A stretch of DNA of 64,000 bases from Streptomyces sp. f51 (GCF_037940415.1 NZ_CP149798.1:372001-436000); one strand, 5' to 3'; shown: positions 7,562 to 17,596, numbered from the stretch's first letter. Notes: generated from the letters alone by a model not told the origin. Numbers and translations: made by a program.

Positions 7562-9157
7562 ATGGGTTTGACTCATGGGGTGCGCCGGATGCTCCCACTG
7601 CTGCTCGTCGCCCTCGCTGCCGCGGGGGCGCTGCTCCTCGTGGGCACCGTATCGGCCTGGTGGTGGTGCGCGGCCGGCCCGCTGCTGGCGCTGACGGCGC
7701 TCGGCGGCGGCGATCTGGCGCAGCGCCGCCACTCCGTGCTGCGGAACTATCCCCTGACCGGCCATCTGCGGTTCCTGATGGAGGCGCTGCGTCCCGAGCT
7801 CCAGCAGTACTTCGTCGAGCGCAACGTCGACGGGCGGCCCTACGACCGCACTGTGCGCACCATCGTGTACGAGCGGGCCAAGGGCGACGAGGCCGAGGAG
7901 CCGTTCGGCACGGAACGTGACGTGTACGTGGACGGCTACGAGTTCCTGGAGCCGTCGATGCGCCCCCTGGACCCGCCGGACGAACCGCCGGTCGTCCGGG
8001 TGGGCGGCCCCGACTGCACGCAGCCGTACGAGATGTCCCTGCTCAACGTCTCGGCGATGAGCTTCGGCTCCCTGTCATCGAACGCGGTCCTGGCGCTCAA
8101 CCGGGGTGCGGCGATGGGGGGTTTCGCGCACGACACCGGCGAGGGCGGTCTTTCGGACCATCATCTGCGCGGTGGCGGTGATCTCATCTGGGAGATCGGT
8201 ACGGGGTACTTCGGGTGCCGTACCGCCGAAGGGGACTTCGAGGAGCGGGAGTTCGCGGACAAGGCGGCGCTGCCCGAGGTGAAGTGCGTGTCCCTGAAGC
8301 TCTCCCAGGGGGCGAAGCCGGGGGTCGGCGGGGTGCTGCCCGGGGCGAAGGTGAACGCGGAGATCGCGCGGGTGCGCGGTGTGCCCGAGGGAGAGACGGT
8401 GGTGTCGCCTCCGTACCATCGGGTGTTCTCGACGCCGCGGGAGCTGGTGCGGTTCGTCGCGCGGATGCGGGAGCTGGCGGGCGGCAAGCCGACGGGCTTC
8501 AAGCTGTGCGTGGGCTCACGGCGTCAGTTCCTGGCCGTGTGCAAGGCGATGCTCGCCGAGGGCGTGACACCCGACTTCATCGTGGTGGACGGTTCCGAGG
8601 GCGGGACGGGGGCGGCGCCCCTGGAGTTCGCGGACAACATCGGTACGCCGCTGACCGAGGGCCTGATCACGGTGCACAACGCGCTGGTCGGCGCCGGGCT
8701 GCGGGACCGGGTCAGGATCGGTGCGAGCGGCAAGGTCGCGACCGGCTCGGACATCGTCAAACGCCTTCTCCAGGGCGCCGATTACACCAACGCGGCCCGC
8801 GCGATGATGTTCGCGGTCGGCTGCGTCCAGGCCCAGCGGTGTCACACGAACACCTGCCCGGTCGGGGTGACGACGCAGGATCCGCGCCGGGTCCGCGCGC
8901 TGGACGTGGCCGACAAGTCCGAGCGGGTACGGCGCTACCAGCAAGCCACCGTGCGCAGCGCGAGCCAGATCATGGCCGCGATGGGCGTGCGGGATCCGGG
9001 CGAACTCACGCCCCACCGGCTGCTGCGGCGGATCGGGCCGACCACCGTGAGGTCGTACGCGGAGCTGTACGAGTGGCTCGCGCCCGGGGTCCTGCTCGCC
9101 GAGCCGCCGATGACCTGGGCGGCGGACTGGACGGCGGCCGACCCGGACTCCTTCTGA
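7562..9157 (+). CDS. membrane-anchored FMN-binding glutamate synthase-like oxidoreductase
   Basis: The protein (about 531 residues) matches the central and FMN-binding domain of the glutamate synthase large subunit without the amidotransferase and structural domains. The key parts are GGLSDHH, KLSQGAKPGVGG, the flavin barrel strand DFIVVDGSEGGTGAAP, and the 3Fe-4S cysteine segment CVQAQRCHTNTCPVG. Two hydrophobic segments at the N terminus suggest a membrane anchor. No gltD-like partner is nearby, so it probably takes electrons from another donor. Its substrate is unknown. The start is uncertain: ATG 7562 or ATG 7589, neither with a strong ribosome site. Confidence 0.85.
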   Translation: MGLTHGVRRMLPLLLVALAAAGALLLVGTVSAWWWCAAGPLLALTALGGGDLAQRRHSVLRNYPLTGHLRFLMEALRPELQQYFVERNVDGRPYDRTVRTIVYERAKGDEAEEPFGTERDVYVDGYEFLEPSMRPLDPPDEPPVVRVGGPDCTQPYEMSLLNVSAMSFGSLSSNAVLALNRGAAMGGFAHDTGEGGLSDHHLRGGGDLIWEIGTGYFGCRTAEGDFEEREFADKAALPEVKCVSLKLSQGAKPGVGGVLPGAKVNAEIARVRGVPEGETVVSPPYHRVFSTPRELVRFVARMRELAGGKPTGFKLCVGSRRQFLAVCKAMLAEGVTPDFIVVDGSEGGTGAAPLEFADNIGTPLTEGLITVHNALVGAGLRDRVRIGASGKVATGSDIVKRLLQGADYTNAARAMMFAVGCVQAQRCHTNTCPVGVTTQDPRRVRALDVADKSERVRRYQQATVRSASQIMAAMGVRDPGELTPHRLLRRIGPTTVRSYAELYEWLAPGVLLAEPPMTWAADWTAADPDSF

Positions 9158-9212
9158 GCCGGCCGTCCCGGACTCCGTCCGAGCCGCCGGGTCCCCGGGG
9201 GCGCGCCGGGCG

Positions 9213-10475
9213 TCAGAAATCGACGGGGTCGCGCACGATGGGGCAGGTCATGCAGTGGCCACCGCCGCGCCCTCGCCCGAGTTCGGACCCGACGATGGTG
9301 ATCACCTCGACCCCGGCCTTGCGCAGCAGGGTGTTGGTCTGGGTGTTGCGGTCGTAGGTGAACACCACGCCGGGCTCCAGGGCGACCGCGTTGTTGCCGC
9401 TGTCCCACTGCTGCCGCTCGGAGGCGTACACGTCGCCTCCGGTCTCGACGATCCGCAGTCCGGGCAGTCCCAGCGCCTCGGCGACGACGTCGGTGAAGGC
9501 GCGTGAGCCCTCGTCGGTGAGTTCGATCCCCGGGGCCTTGTCGCTGGGCCGCAGGGAGAACGTGTGCACCGAGTCCATGATGGCCGGATACAGGGTGACG
9601 AGGTCACGGTCGGCGAAGGTGAAGACGGTGTCGAGGTGCATCGCGGAGCGCAGTCGGGGCATGCCCGCGACGACGATGTGCTCGGCCGCGCCGTTGCGGA
9701 AGAGGGCGGCCGCCACCTGGCTGATGGCCTGTCGCGAGGTGCGCTCGCTCATGCCCATGAGGACGACGCCGTTGCCGACCGGCATGATGTCGCCGCCCTC
9801 GAAGGTGGCCTGGCCCCAGGTGAGTTCGGGGTCGCCCCACCACACGGTGGAGCCGGCGAAGTCGGGGTGGAAGGAGTAGACGGCCTTCATGAGAAGGGTC
9901 TCGTCGTGCCGCGCCGGCCAGTAGAGCGGGTTGAGGGTCAGACCGCCGTAGAGCCAGCAGGTGGTGTCGCGGGTGTAGAGGGTGTTGGGCAGGGGCGGCA
10001 TGAGGTATTCGCGTACGCCGGTCGACTCGCGGGCCAGGGGGAGATAGCCGGTGCGGAACTCCTCGGGCAGGTCGGCGGTGGAGAGTCCGCCGATCAGGTA
10101 CTCGGCGAGGGCGGCCGGTTCGAGGGACTCCAGGAAGGCCCGGGTGCCGTCGACGAGTCCGAGTCCGACCTCGTTCGGGGTGATCTTCCGGTCGAGGAGC
10201 CAGTCCTTCGCCACGGGCAGGGCCACGGTCTGGGCGAGCAGGTCGTGCAGCTCCACGACCTCCACTCCGCGCCCGCGCAGCTTGTTGACGAAGTCGGCGT
10301 GGTCCCGCTGGGCGTTCTCCACCCACATGACGTCGTCGAAGAGCAGGTCGTCGGCGTTGGTGGGGGTGAGCCGGCGGTGGGCGAGGCCGGGTGCGCAGAC
10401 CAGGACCTTGCGCAGCGTGCCGACCTCGGAGTGGACGCCGTACGCGGGGCGGCCGGCGGTGTCCTGACGGGTCAT
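9213..10475 (-). CDS. arcA: arginine deiminase
   Basis: The 420-residue enzyme hydrolyses L-arginine to L-citrulline and ammonia. The guanidino-modifying-enzyme features are present: FEGGDIMP (catalytic Asp/Glu), MHLDTVFTF (catalytic His/Asp) and the C-terminal [11 protein letters not shown] that carries the nucleophilic Cys. Length is standard for ArcA. The ATG at 10475 follows a GGAGAAAGG ribosome site. It lies 34 bp downstream of the antiporter gene and is almost certainly in the same transcript. The other ADI pathway genes, arcB (ornithine carbamoyltransferase) and arcC (carbamate kinase), are not in the window. Confidence 0.96.
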   Translation of the reverse strand: MTRQDTAGRPAYGVHSEVGTLRKVLVCAPGLAHRRLTPTNADDLLFDDVMWVENAQRDHADFVNKLRGRGVEVVELHDLLAQTVALPVAKDWLLDRKITPNEVGLGLVDGTRAFLESLEPAALAEYLIGGLSTADLPEEFRTGYLPLARESTGVREYLMPPLPNTLYTRDTTCWLYGGLTLNPLYWPARHDETLLMKAVYSFHPDFAGSTVWWGDPELTWGQATFEGGDIMPVGNGVVLMGMSERTSRQAISQVAAALFRNGAAEHIVVAGMPRLRSAMHLDTVFTFADRDLVTLYPAIMDSVHTFSLRPSDKAPGIELTDEGSRAFTDVVAEALGLPGLRIVETGGDVYASERQQWDSGNNAVALEPGVVFTYDRNTQTNTLLRKAGVEVITIVGSELGRGRGGGHCMTCPIVRDPVDF

Positions 10476-10509
10476 GGTGTGCCTTTCTCCGGGCCGGGGG
10501 CTTAGGCGG

Positions 10510-11928
10510 TCACAGACTGATCCAGCCCAGCGCCAGGGCGACGATCCCGGTGACGGCACCGGCGACCGAGACGCCGAGGATGACCAGTTCGCGGGGCGAG
10601 AACGGCGTCCTGCCCTGCTCGCGGCGCGCCATCACGAACAGCACGGTGGCGGGCGCGTAGACGATGAAGGAGACGAGGAGGTACTTCAGCCCGGCCGCGT
10701 ACAGCAGGAAGGCCGTGTAGACGGTGGCGGCCGCGGCGACGACGAGGTCGCCGCCGAACCGGCGCCGGGCGATCTTCAGCGCGAAGCCCGCCGCGAGCAG
10801 GAACGGGATGAGGGTCAGGGCGCTGGTCAGGTCGAGCGCGAAGTTGAAGGCGTCGTCCGAGAAGAGGGTGACGACCAGGACCACCTGGGTGAGCAGGGTG
10901 GTCAGCAGCAGCGCGGGAACGGGGACGTCGGCCCGGGTGGAGCGGGAGAGGAAGCGGGGCATGTCCTCGTCCTTGGCCGCGACGAACAGCACTTCGGCGG
11001 CCATCAGTGTCCAGGCGAGGTAGGCGCCGAGCACCGAGACGATGAGGCCGACGCTGACGAAGACCTGGCCCCAGGTGCCGACCGCGCTCTCCAGGACTCC
11101 GGCCATCGAGGGCTGTCTGAGCTCGGCGATCTCTCCCATCGGCAGCAGCCCGTACGAGACGATCGTGACCGAGGCGAAGATGGCGAAGACGCTGAGGAAG
11201 CCGAGGACGGTGGCGCGGCCGACGTCCTCGCGGCGGCCGGCGTGCCGGGAGTAGACGCTCGCCCCCTCGACACCGAGGAACACGAACACGGTGGCCAGCA
11301 TGGTGCCTTTGACCTGCTCGAAGAGGGAGCCCGCGTAGGCGGCGCCGCCCCAGTTCTCGGCGAACACATGAGGTTTGAGGTAGAAGAGCGCCAGCACGAC
11401 GAAGACGAGGATCGGGACGATCTTGGCCACGGTGACGATCCGGTTGATGGCCGCCGCTTCCTTGACCCCGCGCCGGATGAGAAGGAAGAAGGCCCACAGC
11501 CCGACCGAGGAGAGCACCACCGCGAGAACGGTGTCCCCGTCGCCGAGCGCGGGTGCGATGGCCCCGATCGTCGACATGATGAGCACCCAGTACGTCACGT
11601 TTCCGACGCAGGCGCTGGCCCAGTAGCCGAAGGCCGAGAAGAAGCCGAGGTACTCGCCGAAGCCCGCCTTGGCGTAGGCGTAGACGCCCGCGTCGAGGTC
11701 GGGTCTGCTGATCGCGAGCCGCTGGAAGACGAAGGCGAGCATCAGCATGCCCGTGCCGGCGACCGCCCAGGCGATCAGCGCGCCCGCTACACCCGTCTCC
11801 TGGGCGAAGCGCCGCGGGAGGGAGAACACCCCGGCGCCGACCATGGAGCCGACGACCATCATGGAGAGGGTGACCAGGGTCAGCTTGGCGGCAGGGGCCG
11901 TCTCGGGCTCGGCGTCGGCCTGCGTCAT
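10510..11928 (-). CDS. APC-family arginine/ornithine (or citrulline) antiporter, ArcD-like
   Basis: This 472-residue integral membrane protein has about 12-13 hydrophobic segments and the APC-superfamily signature near the N terminus ([15 protein letters not shown]), with the second conserved patch [19 protein letters not shown]. It belongs to the basic amino acid/polyamine antiporter group that includes ArcD. Located immediately upstream of arcA in one operon, it most likely imports arginine in exchange for ornithine or citrulline. The exchanged product is inference, and with no arcB beside it citrulline is quite possible. Confidence 0.9.
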   Translation of the reverse strand: MTQADAEPETAPAAKLTLVTLSMMVVGSMVGAGVFSLPRRFAQETGVAGALIAWAVAGTGMLMLAFVFQRLAISRPDLDAGVYAYAKAGFGEYLGFFSAFGYWASACVGNVTYWVLIMSTIGAIAPALGDGDTVLAVVLSSVGLWAFFLLIRRGVKEAAAINRIVTVAKIVPILVFVVLALFYLKPHVFAENWGGAAYAGSLFEQVKGTMLATVFVFLGVEGASVYSRHAGRREDVGRATVLGFLSVFAIFASVTIVSYGLLPMGEIAELRQPSMAGVLESAVGTWGQVFVSVGLIVSVLGAYLAWTLMAAEVLFVAAKDEDMPRFLSRSTRADVPVPALLLTTLLTQVVLVVTLFSDDAFNFALDLTSALTLIPFLLAAGFALKIARRRFGGDLVVAAAATVYTAFLLYAAGLKYLLVSFIVYAPATVLFVMARREQGRTPFSPRELVILGVSVAGAVTGIVALALGWISL

Positions 11929-12141
11929 GGGTGTCCCGCGGAGAGGGCATCGTCGTCTGCGACCACGATGCGGGCAACATCATCTGGCGACTTGAGCGAC
12001 CTTAACAACCAATTGCCCGGAATGCCCGGCGAGGTGCAGAAGGAGCCTGCTCCCAGGGTGCTGCGTCGGCGATCTCCGCGGCCGACAATCGGATCACCGG
12101 GACGGAGCGGTCCCGGCCGTCGTCGGAGAGGTGCGCACCGC

Positions 12142-13155
12142 GTGAGCGAGTTGTTGGGTGTGGCGGTACTGGGTGCCGGACACATGGGAGCCGACCATGT
12201 ACGCCGCTTGGATCAGGTGGTGAGCGGAGCCAGGGTCGCCGCCGCGGCCGATCCCGACACCGACCGCGCCGGGCGCGCGGCGGCGGGCATCGAGGGCGCG
12301 TCGGTCCACGCCGAGGCGGAGGCCGCACTTGACGCGCCCGGAGTGGAGGCCGTACTGATCGCCTCCCCCGGCCCCGCGCACGAGGAGGCCCTGCTCGCCG
12401 CGTTCGACCGCGGTCTGCCGGTGCTGTGCGAGAAGCCGCTGGTGCCGGAGTCGGCCGGGGCGCTGCGGGTGATGGAGGCGGAGGCGCGGCTCGGGCGGCG
12501 GCTGGCGCAGGTCGGGTTCATGCGGCGGTACGACGCCGAGTACCTGCGCCTCAAGTCCCTGCTGGACGGCGGCCGGCTGGGCCGCCCGCTGATGCTGCAC
12601 TGCACGCACCGCAACGTCTCCTCACCGCCCGGCTTCACCTCCGCGATGCTGGTCAACAGCTCGGTCTCGCACGAGATCGACGCGGCGCGCTGGCTGCTGG
12701 GGCAGGAGCTGACGGCGGTCACCGTGCTGCGCCCCCGGCCCTCCTCCGCCGCCCCGGAGGGGCTGATCGACCCCCAGTTCATCCTGTTCGAGACGGCCGG
12801 CGGCGCGCTCGTGGACGTCGAGGTCTTCGTGAACTCCGGGTTCGGTTACCAGGTGGGGTGCGAGGCCGTGTGCGAGGCCGGGACCGCCCGGATCGGGGAG
12901 GAGCGCGCCCTGACCGTGACGACGGCCGGCGGCAGGCACGAGGAGGTCGCGCGGGACTACCTCGTGCGCTTCGCCGGAGCGTACGACCGTGAGGTGCAGG
13001 CCTGGGTGGACTCCACCCGGGCCGGCCAGGTCACCGGGCCCGGCGTCTGGGACGGGTACGCGGCGTCCGCCGTCGCCGAGGCGGGGGTCAGGTCACTGGA
13101 GGGCGGAGGCCGGGTGGCCGTCGAACTCGCCCCGCGCCCGGACCTCTACGCCTGA
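12142..13155 (+). CDS. Gfo/Idh/MocA family NAD(P)-dependent oxidoreductase (inositol 2-dehydrogenase-like)
   Basis: A 337-residue dehydrogenase with an N-terminal Rossmann fold ([14 protein letters not shown]), the family motif CEKPL (about residues 97-101) and a C-terminal alpha/beta substrate domain with the [12 protein letters not shown] helix that carries the catalytic Asp/His region. These enzymes oxidise or reduce sugars and cyclitols; the closest general type is inositol 2-dehydrogenase. The GTG at 12142 was chosen because GGAGAGG lies 10-17 bases upstream; the same frame is open far to the left across the arc genes, but that is antisense coincidence. It is divergent from the arc operon. 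Confidence 0.88.
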   Translation: MSELLGVAVLGAGHMGADHVRRLDQVVSGARVAAAADPDTDRAGRAAAGIEGASVHAEAEAALDAPGVEAVLIASPGPAHEEALLAAFDRGLPVLCEKPLVPESAGALRVMEAEARLGRRLAQVGFMRRYDAEYLRLKSLLDGGRLGRPLMLHCTHRNVSSPPGFTSAMLVNSSVSHEIDAARWLLGQELTAVTVLRPRPSSAAPEGLIDPQFILFETAGGALVDVEVFVNSGFGYQVGCEAVCEAGTARIGEERALTVTTAGGRHEEVARDYLVRFAGAYDREVQAWVDSTRAGQVTGPGVWDGYAASAVAEAGVRSLEGGGRVAVELAPRPDLYA

Positions 13156-13159
13156 CCGG

Positions 13160-13215
13160 CCCACCGACCCGTCGGCCCACCCCCACCGGCCCGTCGGCCC
13201 ACCCCCCGCCGGCCC
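13160..13215. repeat. degenerate GC-rich tandem repeat, about 20-bp unit
   Basis: Two to three imperfect copies of a unit containing GTCGGCCCACCCCC lie between the dehydrogenase stop and the TetR promoter. It may be a slipped remnant or part of a termination region; I see no gene in it. Confidence 0.4.
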
Positions 13216-13262
13216 ACCGGCCTCGCGCCGTGGACGCGTCGGGCCGGGCGGGAGAGCGGACA

Positions 13263-13296
13263 GTTAGCAGTTATCGCTTCAGTGATAGGATCTAAC
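13263..13296. promoter_or_regulatory. imperfect inverted repeat, probable autoregulatory operator of the TetR gene
   Basis: GTTAGCAGTTATC (13263-13275) and GATAGGATCTAAC (13284-13296) are inverted copies matching at 9 of 13 positions around an 8-base spacer. The site is AT-richer than its surroundings and lies 40 bp before the TetR start, the usual place for TetR autorepression. Confidence 0.55.
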
Positions 13297-13335
13297 AGAA
13301 CGCTCTCCCGCACCCCGACCCGAAGAGGCGATGAC

Positions 13336-14016
13336 GTGGCCGCAGACACCCGCAGCGGGACCGGCCCGCGCGACCGGTTCCGGGCGCAGGTGCGCCAGGA
13401 GGTGAAGACGGCGGCGCTGCGCCAGCTCGCCGAGGGAGGGCCGGAGGCGCTGTCGCTGAACGCGATCGCCAAGCAGCTGGGCATGACGGGCCCCGCGCTC
13501 TACCGCTACTTCGCCAACCGCGACAGCCTGCTGACCGAGCTCGTCGTCGACGCCTACGGGGACCTGGCCTCGACCCTCGCCCGTACCGCCGAGGCCGGCC
13601 CGGCCGATCCCGCCGCCCGGCTGACCGCACTGGTCCACGCCTACCGGGCCTGGGCGCTGGCCGAGCCGCATCGCTACCGCCTGCTCTTCCGGGCCCCGAT
13701 CCAGGGTTACGACGCCCAGGCCGCCGACCTGGTCCAGGCCTCACAGCCGGCCATGACCGTCCTCCTGGACGCGGTGAGCGCCCTGGCCGAGCCGGAGCCC
13801 CGGGAGCCGGGAGGCGAGGCGGCGCAGTTCCGGCAGTGGCGGGAGCGGCACGGCTTCGAGGACGTGTCCGAGGCCGTCGCCGCCCGCGCCACGATGCTGT
13901 GGGCCCATCTGCACGGCACGGCCGCCCTGGAGATCGAGGGCAACTTCGCCTCCATGGGCATCGATCCGTCCTATCTGTACGACGCCGAGGTGGCGGACTT
14001 CGCGCGCTCCCTCTGA
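13336..14016 (+). CDS. TetR family transcriptional regulator
   Basis: The 226-residue protein has an N-terminal TetR HTH (ALSLNAIAKQLGMTGPALYRYFANRDSLL is the recognition region, residues about 46-74) and a C-terminal ligand domain of the WHG type (LWAHLHGTAALEIEGNF). The GTG at 13336 is preceded by GAAGAGG; an ATG 54 bases upstream lies inside the likely operator and is less probable. The regulated genes are unknown. Candidates are itself and the Gfo/Idh gene upstream. Confidence 0.9.
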   Translation: MAADTRSGTGPRDRFRAQVRQEVKTAALRQLAEGGPEALSLNAIAKQLGMTGPALYRYFANRDSLLTELVVDAYGDLASTLARTAEAGPADPAARLTALVHAYRAWALAEPHRYRLLFRAPIQGYDAQAADLVQASQPAMTVLLDAVSALAEPEPREPGGEAAQFRQWRERHGFEDVSEAVAARATMLWAHLHGTAALEIEGNFASMGIDPSYLYDAEVADFARSL

Positions 14017-14053
14017 ACGCTCCCCGCGCTCGCACACCTGCGCTTCGAACAAC

Positions 14054-14082
14054 AGAGTGACGTCCGCGCACAGGGTCACTCT
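14054..14082 (+). terminator. hairpin after the TetR gene
   Basis: AGAGTGAC (14054-14061) pairs with GTCACTCT (14075-14082) around a 13-base loop, 38 bp past the TetR stop. A terminator is the simplest reading. The rest of the 280-bp gap to the next gene shows no coding signal. Confidence 0.5.
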
Positions 14083-14296
14083 TGACCCTCAAGTCGCGTA
14101 TGGTGTCTACGACTTGGCCCCCAAGGGCGACTACCGCATCGGGACCGGTCGCCCACTCCGGGAGGACTGCGGCATATACCAGAAGCACGACCGTATCGGG
14201 TGTTGCCAAATCCCTTACAGCGCGTCGCGGGCTGTGCGACAGTCGTAGCGGTCCTTCCCTCGCCGAGGTCGTACCGTCCCCGCATCGGAGTACGTC

Positions 14297-15763
14297 ATGT
14301 CACCCCATCTCTCTGCGGACCGCCCCGCCGCCCAGCCGCCCCGGCGCGGCTCGGTCGACGCGCTCATCTCGCAGACGCGCCGCCTGCGCGGCGAGGTGGA
14401 CGCCGTACGACGCGAGGCACCCGTGGACGAGGAGGACGCGCACGGACGCTGGCAGCGGGCCCTGTGCAATCTGGCCCTGCACCAACTGAACGACCTGGAC
14501 GCACACTTGGCCGAGCTTCGGGACGGCCCTCCGGAGGTCCCCGACGCGCCCGCGGCCACCGCCGTCACCGAGAGCGCGCCGGCCGCGCCCCCGCAGGGCT
14601 CGCTGCTGAGCCGGGTGGGCAGTGCCGAGTGGAACCTGTTGACGGACGAGGCCAGTTGGTCCGGCGAGCTCTACCAGATCCTGGGCCGTGACGCCGCCGC
14701 TCCCCCGCTCACCCTCGACGAGCTGCCCTCGGTGATTGTCGACGAGGACCGGCCGATGCTGACGGCGATGGTCACCGACTGTCTCATCGACGCCAAGCCC
14801 ATCGACGGGGAGTTCCGCGTCGTGCGCCCCGACGGCACGGTGCGGACCGTCCACATGATGGGCGAGCCCGTGCTCGATCCCGACGGCAGCACCGCCTCGA
14901 TGTGGGCCGTGCTGCGTGACGTCAGCGAACTGCGCCGCAGCCAGCGGGTGGTGGGCGAGACCCGCGAGTCCCTCCGGCTCCAGCGGCAGGTCGCGCGGAC
15001 CGAACACCGGCTCGCCCTCGAACTCCAGGAGGCCGTGGTGCCGCCCTGGCGCGGCTCCCTGCGTTTCCCGCGCAGCGGACCCGGGGCACTGGACGTGGCG
15101 GCCCACTATCTCCCGTCGTCCACCGGCGCGCCGATCGGCGGCAATTGGTACGACGCCCTCGAACTCCCCGGCAGGGAGACGCTGTTGAGCGTCGGCGATC
15201 TCACCGGCCACGGAGTCACCGTGACCTCGGGCATGGCGATGCTGCTCGGCGCCTTGCGCGGTATGGCGGTGGCGGGCACCCAGCCGGGTCAACTCCTCTC
15301 CTGGCTCAATCAGTTGATCGACTCCACCGTCCAGCCCGCCCTCGGCAGCGCCGTCTGCTGCCGCTACGTCCCCGCGACCCGCACCCTCACCTGGGCACAG
15401 GCAGGCCACCCCGCCCCGCTGCTGTACCGCGACGGGACGGGGCGTGCGCTGACCGCACCGGACGGCGTCCTGCTCGGAGCCACCTCCGGCGCCGTCTACG
15501 GGCAGGCCGAGGAGAGCCTCCGCGTGGGCGACCTGCTGCTCCTGCACACCGAGGGCCTGATCCCCCGGCACGCGGATGCTCCCCACCCGGACGAGGCCGG
15601 GGACGCGGGAAGGACGGCGGCCGTCCGGAAGCTGCTCGACCTGGCCCCACGCTTCGGCGAGGCCCGTACGGCACAGGACTGTATTCGGGTGATCGTCGAG
15701 GAGTTCGGCGGAGCCGAGCGCGAGGACGACGCCTGCGTGCTCATCGCCCGGATCGGATCCTGA
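14297..15763 (+). CDS. PAS domain-PP2C (SpoIIE-type) serine phosphatase
   Basis: The 488-residue protein has an N-terminal coiled segment (about residues 20-80), a PAS fold (residues 100-215, WNLLTDEASWSGELYQILG to VLRDVSELRR) and a SpoIIE/PP2C phosphatase domain (residues about 245-485) with metal-binding regions GGNWYDALEL, VGDLTGHGV and EREDDACVL. Such proteins dephosphorylate anti-anti-sigma factors and so switch sigma factors. Unlike the second phosphatase at 21188 it lacks an HATPase anti-sigma kinase domain. GGAG at 14286-14289 precedes the ATG. It converges on the NsdA-like regulator gene. Confidence 0.92.
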   Translation: MSPHLSADRPAAQPPRRGSVDALISQTRRLRGEVDAVRREAPVDEEDAHGRWQRALCNLALHQLNDLDAHLAELRDGPPEVPDAPAATAVTESAPAAPPQGSLLSRVGSAEWNLLTDEASWSGELYQILGRDAAAPPLTLDELPSVIVDEDRPMLTAMVTDCLIDAKPIDGEFRVVRPDGTVRTVHMMGEPVLDPDGSTASMWAVLRDVSELRRSQRVVGETRESLRLQRQVARTEHRLALELQEAVVPPWRGSLRFPRSGPGALDVAAHYLPSSTGAPIGGNWYDALELPGRETLLSVGDLTGHGVTVTSGMAMLLGALRGMAVAGTQPGQLLSWLNQLIDSTVQPALGSAVCCRYVPATRTLTWAQAGHPAPLLYRDGTGRALTAPDGVLLGATSGAVYGQAEESLRVGDLLLLHTEGLIPRHADAPHPDEAGDAGRTAAVRKLLDLAPRFGEARTAQDCIRVIVEEFGGAEREDDACVLIARIGS

Positions 15764-15862
15764 CACCCGCGGGACCGAATGCCGACACCCCCGGGACCGG
15801 CTCCTGGCAGCCCGGATCGGATGCTGACGGCCCGGACGGGATCCTGACGTCGGTGCCCGCTG

Positions 15863-17365
15863 TCAGACGCGTGTGCTGTCACCGCGCCTGGGCTTGAGCG
15901 AACCCTTCGGCAGCGCGAGTTTGATCTCCTCACGCAGATCGCTGATCTTCGGATAGCTGGAGTACTGCCCGGTGAGCCGGTACATCTCGCGCAGCCGGTC
16001 CCAGGTGCGATGGGAGGAGTTGGACCCCATCGACGTCAGAGCCAGTCGCGCGTAGCGGTCGGCCTGTTCGGGATCGTCGGCGATGAAGCAGGCCGACGCG
16101 AGCGAGATGTGGTCGAAGATCTTCGACCGGTCCCGCCCCGACTCCCGCAGCTTCAGGGCCTCCTTGGCGTGACGCTGCGCCGTCGCCGCTGCGGCCGGCT
16201 CGTGCTCGGCCAGGGTGCGGTAGGCGAGCGCCTGCATCCCGTGCATGTCGGCCTCGTCGAACAACTGCATCCAGCTGGGCGGCGGTACGTCACCGCGGTC
16301 GGAGACGAACAGGTCCTCCGCGATCCCCAGGGTGCGCCGCATGGCCTGGCCCTTGCCCATGGACGCCTGCGCCCAGGCCTCGATGGTGTGCAGCATCGCC
16401 CGTGTCCGGGGCAGCACCTCGTCACCCGAACCGGACTTGGCGAGCTTCATGAGGTCGAGCGCGTCGTCGGGCCGGCCCAGATGCACCATCTGACGGGCCG
16501 CCCGGGAGAGCGCCTCCCCCGCGCGGGGCCGGTCGCCGCCCTCCCGAGCGGCATGGGCGGCGATGACGAAGTACTTCTGCGCCGTGGGCTCCAGGCCGAC
16601 GTCGTGCGACATCCAGCCCGCGAGGACGGCGAGGTTGGCGGCGACGCCCCACAGGCGCCGCTGGAGATGGTCGGGGTGCCGGTAGGAGAGCATGCCTCCC
16701 ACTTCGTTGAGCTGGCCCACCACGGCCTTGCGTTGCAGCCCGCCACCGCGAGCCGCGTCCCAGGCCCGGAACACCTCGACGGAGCGCTCCAGTTCCTCGA
16801 TCTCCTGCGACCCGATGGGGGCGGCCTCGTAGCGGTCGAACCCGGCGGAGTCGGCGTGCAGGGGGTCTTGGAACTGCGGAGCGTCGGCCGTCAGGGCCGG
16901 ATCGGTGTGCAGCCAGTCGTGCATGGCAGTGCTGAGTGCGGATCCCGCGGCGAGCGCGGCACCCGCGCCCACCAAGCCGCGTCGGTTGAGCATGAGGTCC
17001 ATTCCCGTGAATTCGGTGAGGACCGCGGCAGTCCGCTCGGGCGCCCACGGCACTCCGTCGGGATGTTCCACACTCCCGGCGGCGCCTTGCCGTTTCCCCG
17101 CGCGCCCGTGCCTGACCAGACCGAGGTCCTCGATGGTCACGACACGGCCGAGACGCTCGGTGAACAGAGCCGCCAGCACTCGCGGCACCGGATCGCGCGG
17201 GATCTCTCCCATGTCGATCCACCGCCGCACCCGCGAGGTGTCGGTCGCCAGCTGCGGGTGGCCCATGGCCCCCGCCTGCCGGTTGACCAGCCTCGCGAGT
17301 TCACCCTTGGACCAGCCGGCCAGGCCGAACAGGTCCGACAGACGAGTGTTGGGTTGTCCGTTCAC
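15863..17365 (-). CDS. NsdA-like TPR-containing regulatory protein
   Basis: The 500-residue protein begins with a conserved helix-turn-helix-like segment (SDLFGLAGWSKGELARLVN, then DTSRVRRWIDMGEIPRDPVPR) and continues as an all-helical, TPR-like region to the C terminus. This architecture is that of the Streptomyces NsdA/NsdB group, in which NsdA is a negative regulator of sporulation and antibiotic production; membership is by recognition of the N-terminal motif, the exact orthologue is not certain. The GTG at 17365 opens on VNGQPNTRLSDLF with GGGGG upstream. A phosphotransferase-fold gene is divergent 231 bp away. Confidence 0.82.
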   Translation of the reverse strand: MNGQPNTRLSDLFGLAGWSKGELARLVNRQAGAMGHPQLATDTSRVRRWIDMGEIPRDPVPRVLAALFTERLGRVVTIEDLGLVRHGRAGKRQGAAGSVEHPDGVPWAPERTAAVLTEFTGMDLMLNRRGLVGAGAALAAGSALSTAMHDWLHTDPALTADAPQFQDPLHADSAGFDRYEAAPIGSQEIEELERSVEVFRAWDAARGGGLQRKAVVGQLNEVGGMLSYRHPDHLQRRLWGVAANLAVLAGWMSHDVGLEPTAQKYFVIAAHAAREGGDRPRAGEALSRAARQMVHLGRPDDALDLMKLAKSGSGDEVLPRTRAMLHTIEAWAQASMGKGQAMRRTLGIAEDLFVSDRGDVPPPSWMQLFDEADMHGMQALAYRTLAEHEPAAAATAQRHAKEALKLRESGRDRSKIFDHISLASACFIADDPEQADRYARLALTSMGSNSSHRTWDRLREMYRLTGQYSSYPKISDLREEIKLALPKGSLKPRRGDSTRV

Positions 17366-17596
17366 GTCAAGCCCCCAGGTTCTCGGCTGATTTCGACAGT
17401 AACCGCCTGTCAGTTGCTGAGCGACTATTCGCCAGGGTTCGCCAGGGTGCGCCAGATGGTGTGCCAGTGGACGTCGGGTGTCAGGTAGGAACGCGCCACC
17501 CCGACCCGGTTGCCAGGGACATTCCCCAGGATGAACCAGGCGGCCGGGGCGGGCAGCGCGGCAACTCGCAGGCACACGAAGGGATCTGTTTCGCCC

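Noticed and set aside
10474..12141. Open frame extending the Gfo/Idh gene over 550 codons upstream
   Set aside because: The extra part is antisense to the arc antiporter, is low in hydrophobic residues and has no domain. A ribosome site and the conserved Rossmann start support GTG 12142.
11929..12141. Possible GATG-N7-CATC repeat as a regulatory site for the arc operon
   Set aside because: Arms are only 4 bp, a chance match is likely, and no ARG box pattern is visible.
14057..14248. Short open frame between the TetR gene and the first phosphatase
   Set aside because: No ribosome site, overlaps the likely terminator at 14054-14082, and composition is not protein-like.
17366..17596. Repeated GCCAGGGTTCGCCAGGGTGCG in the NsdA-like/kinase gap as a regulatory array
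   Set aside because: Only two to three short degenerate copies and no symmetry; the promoter region must be here but I could not define a site.
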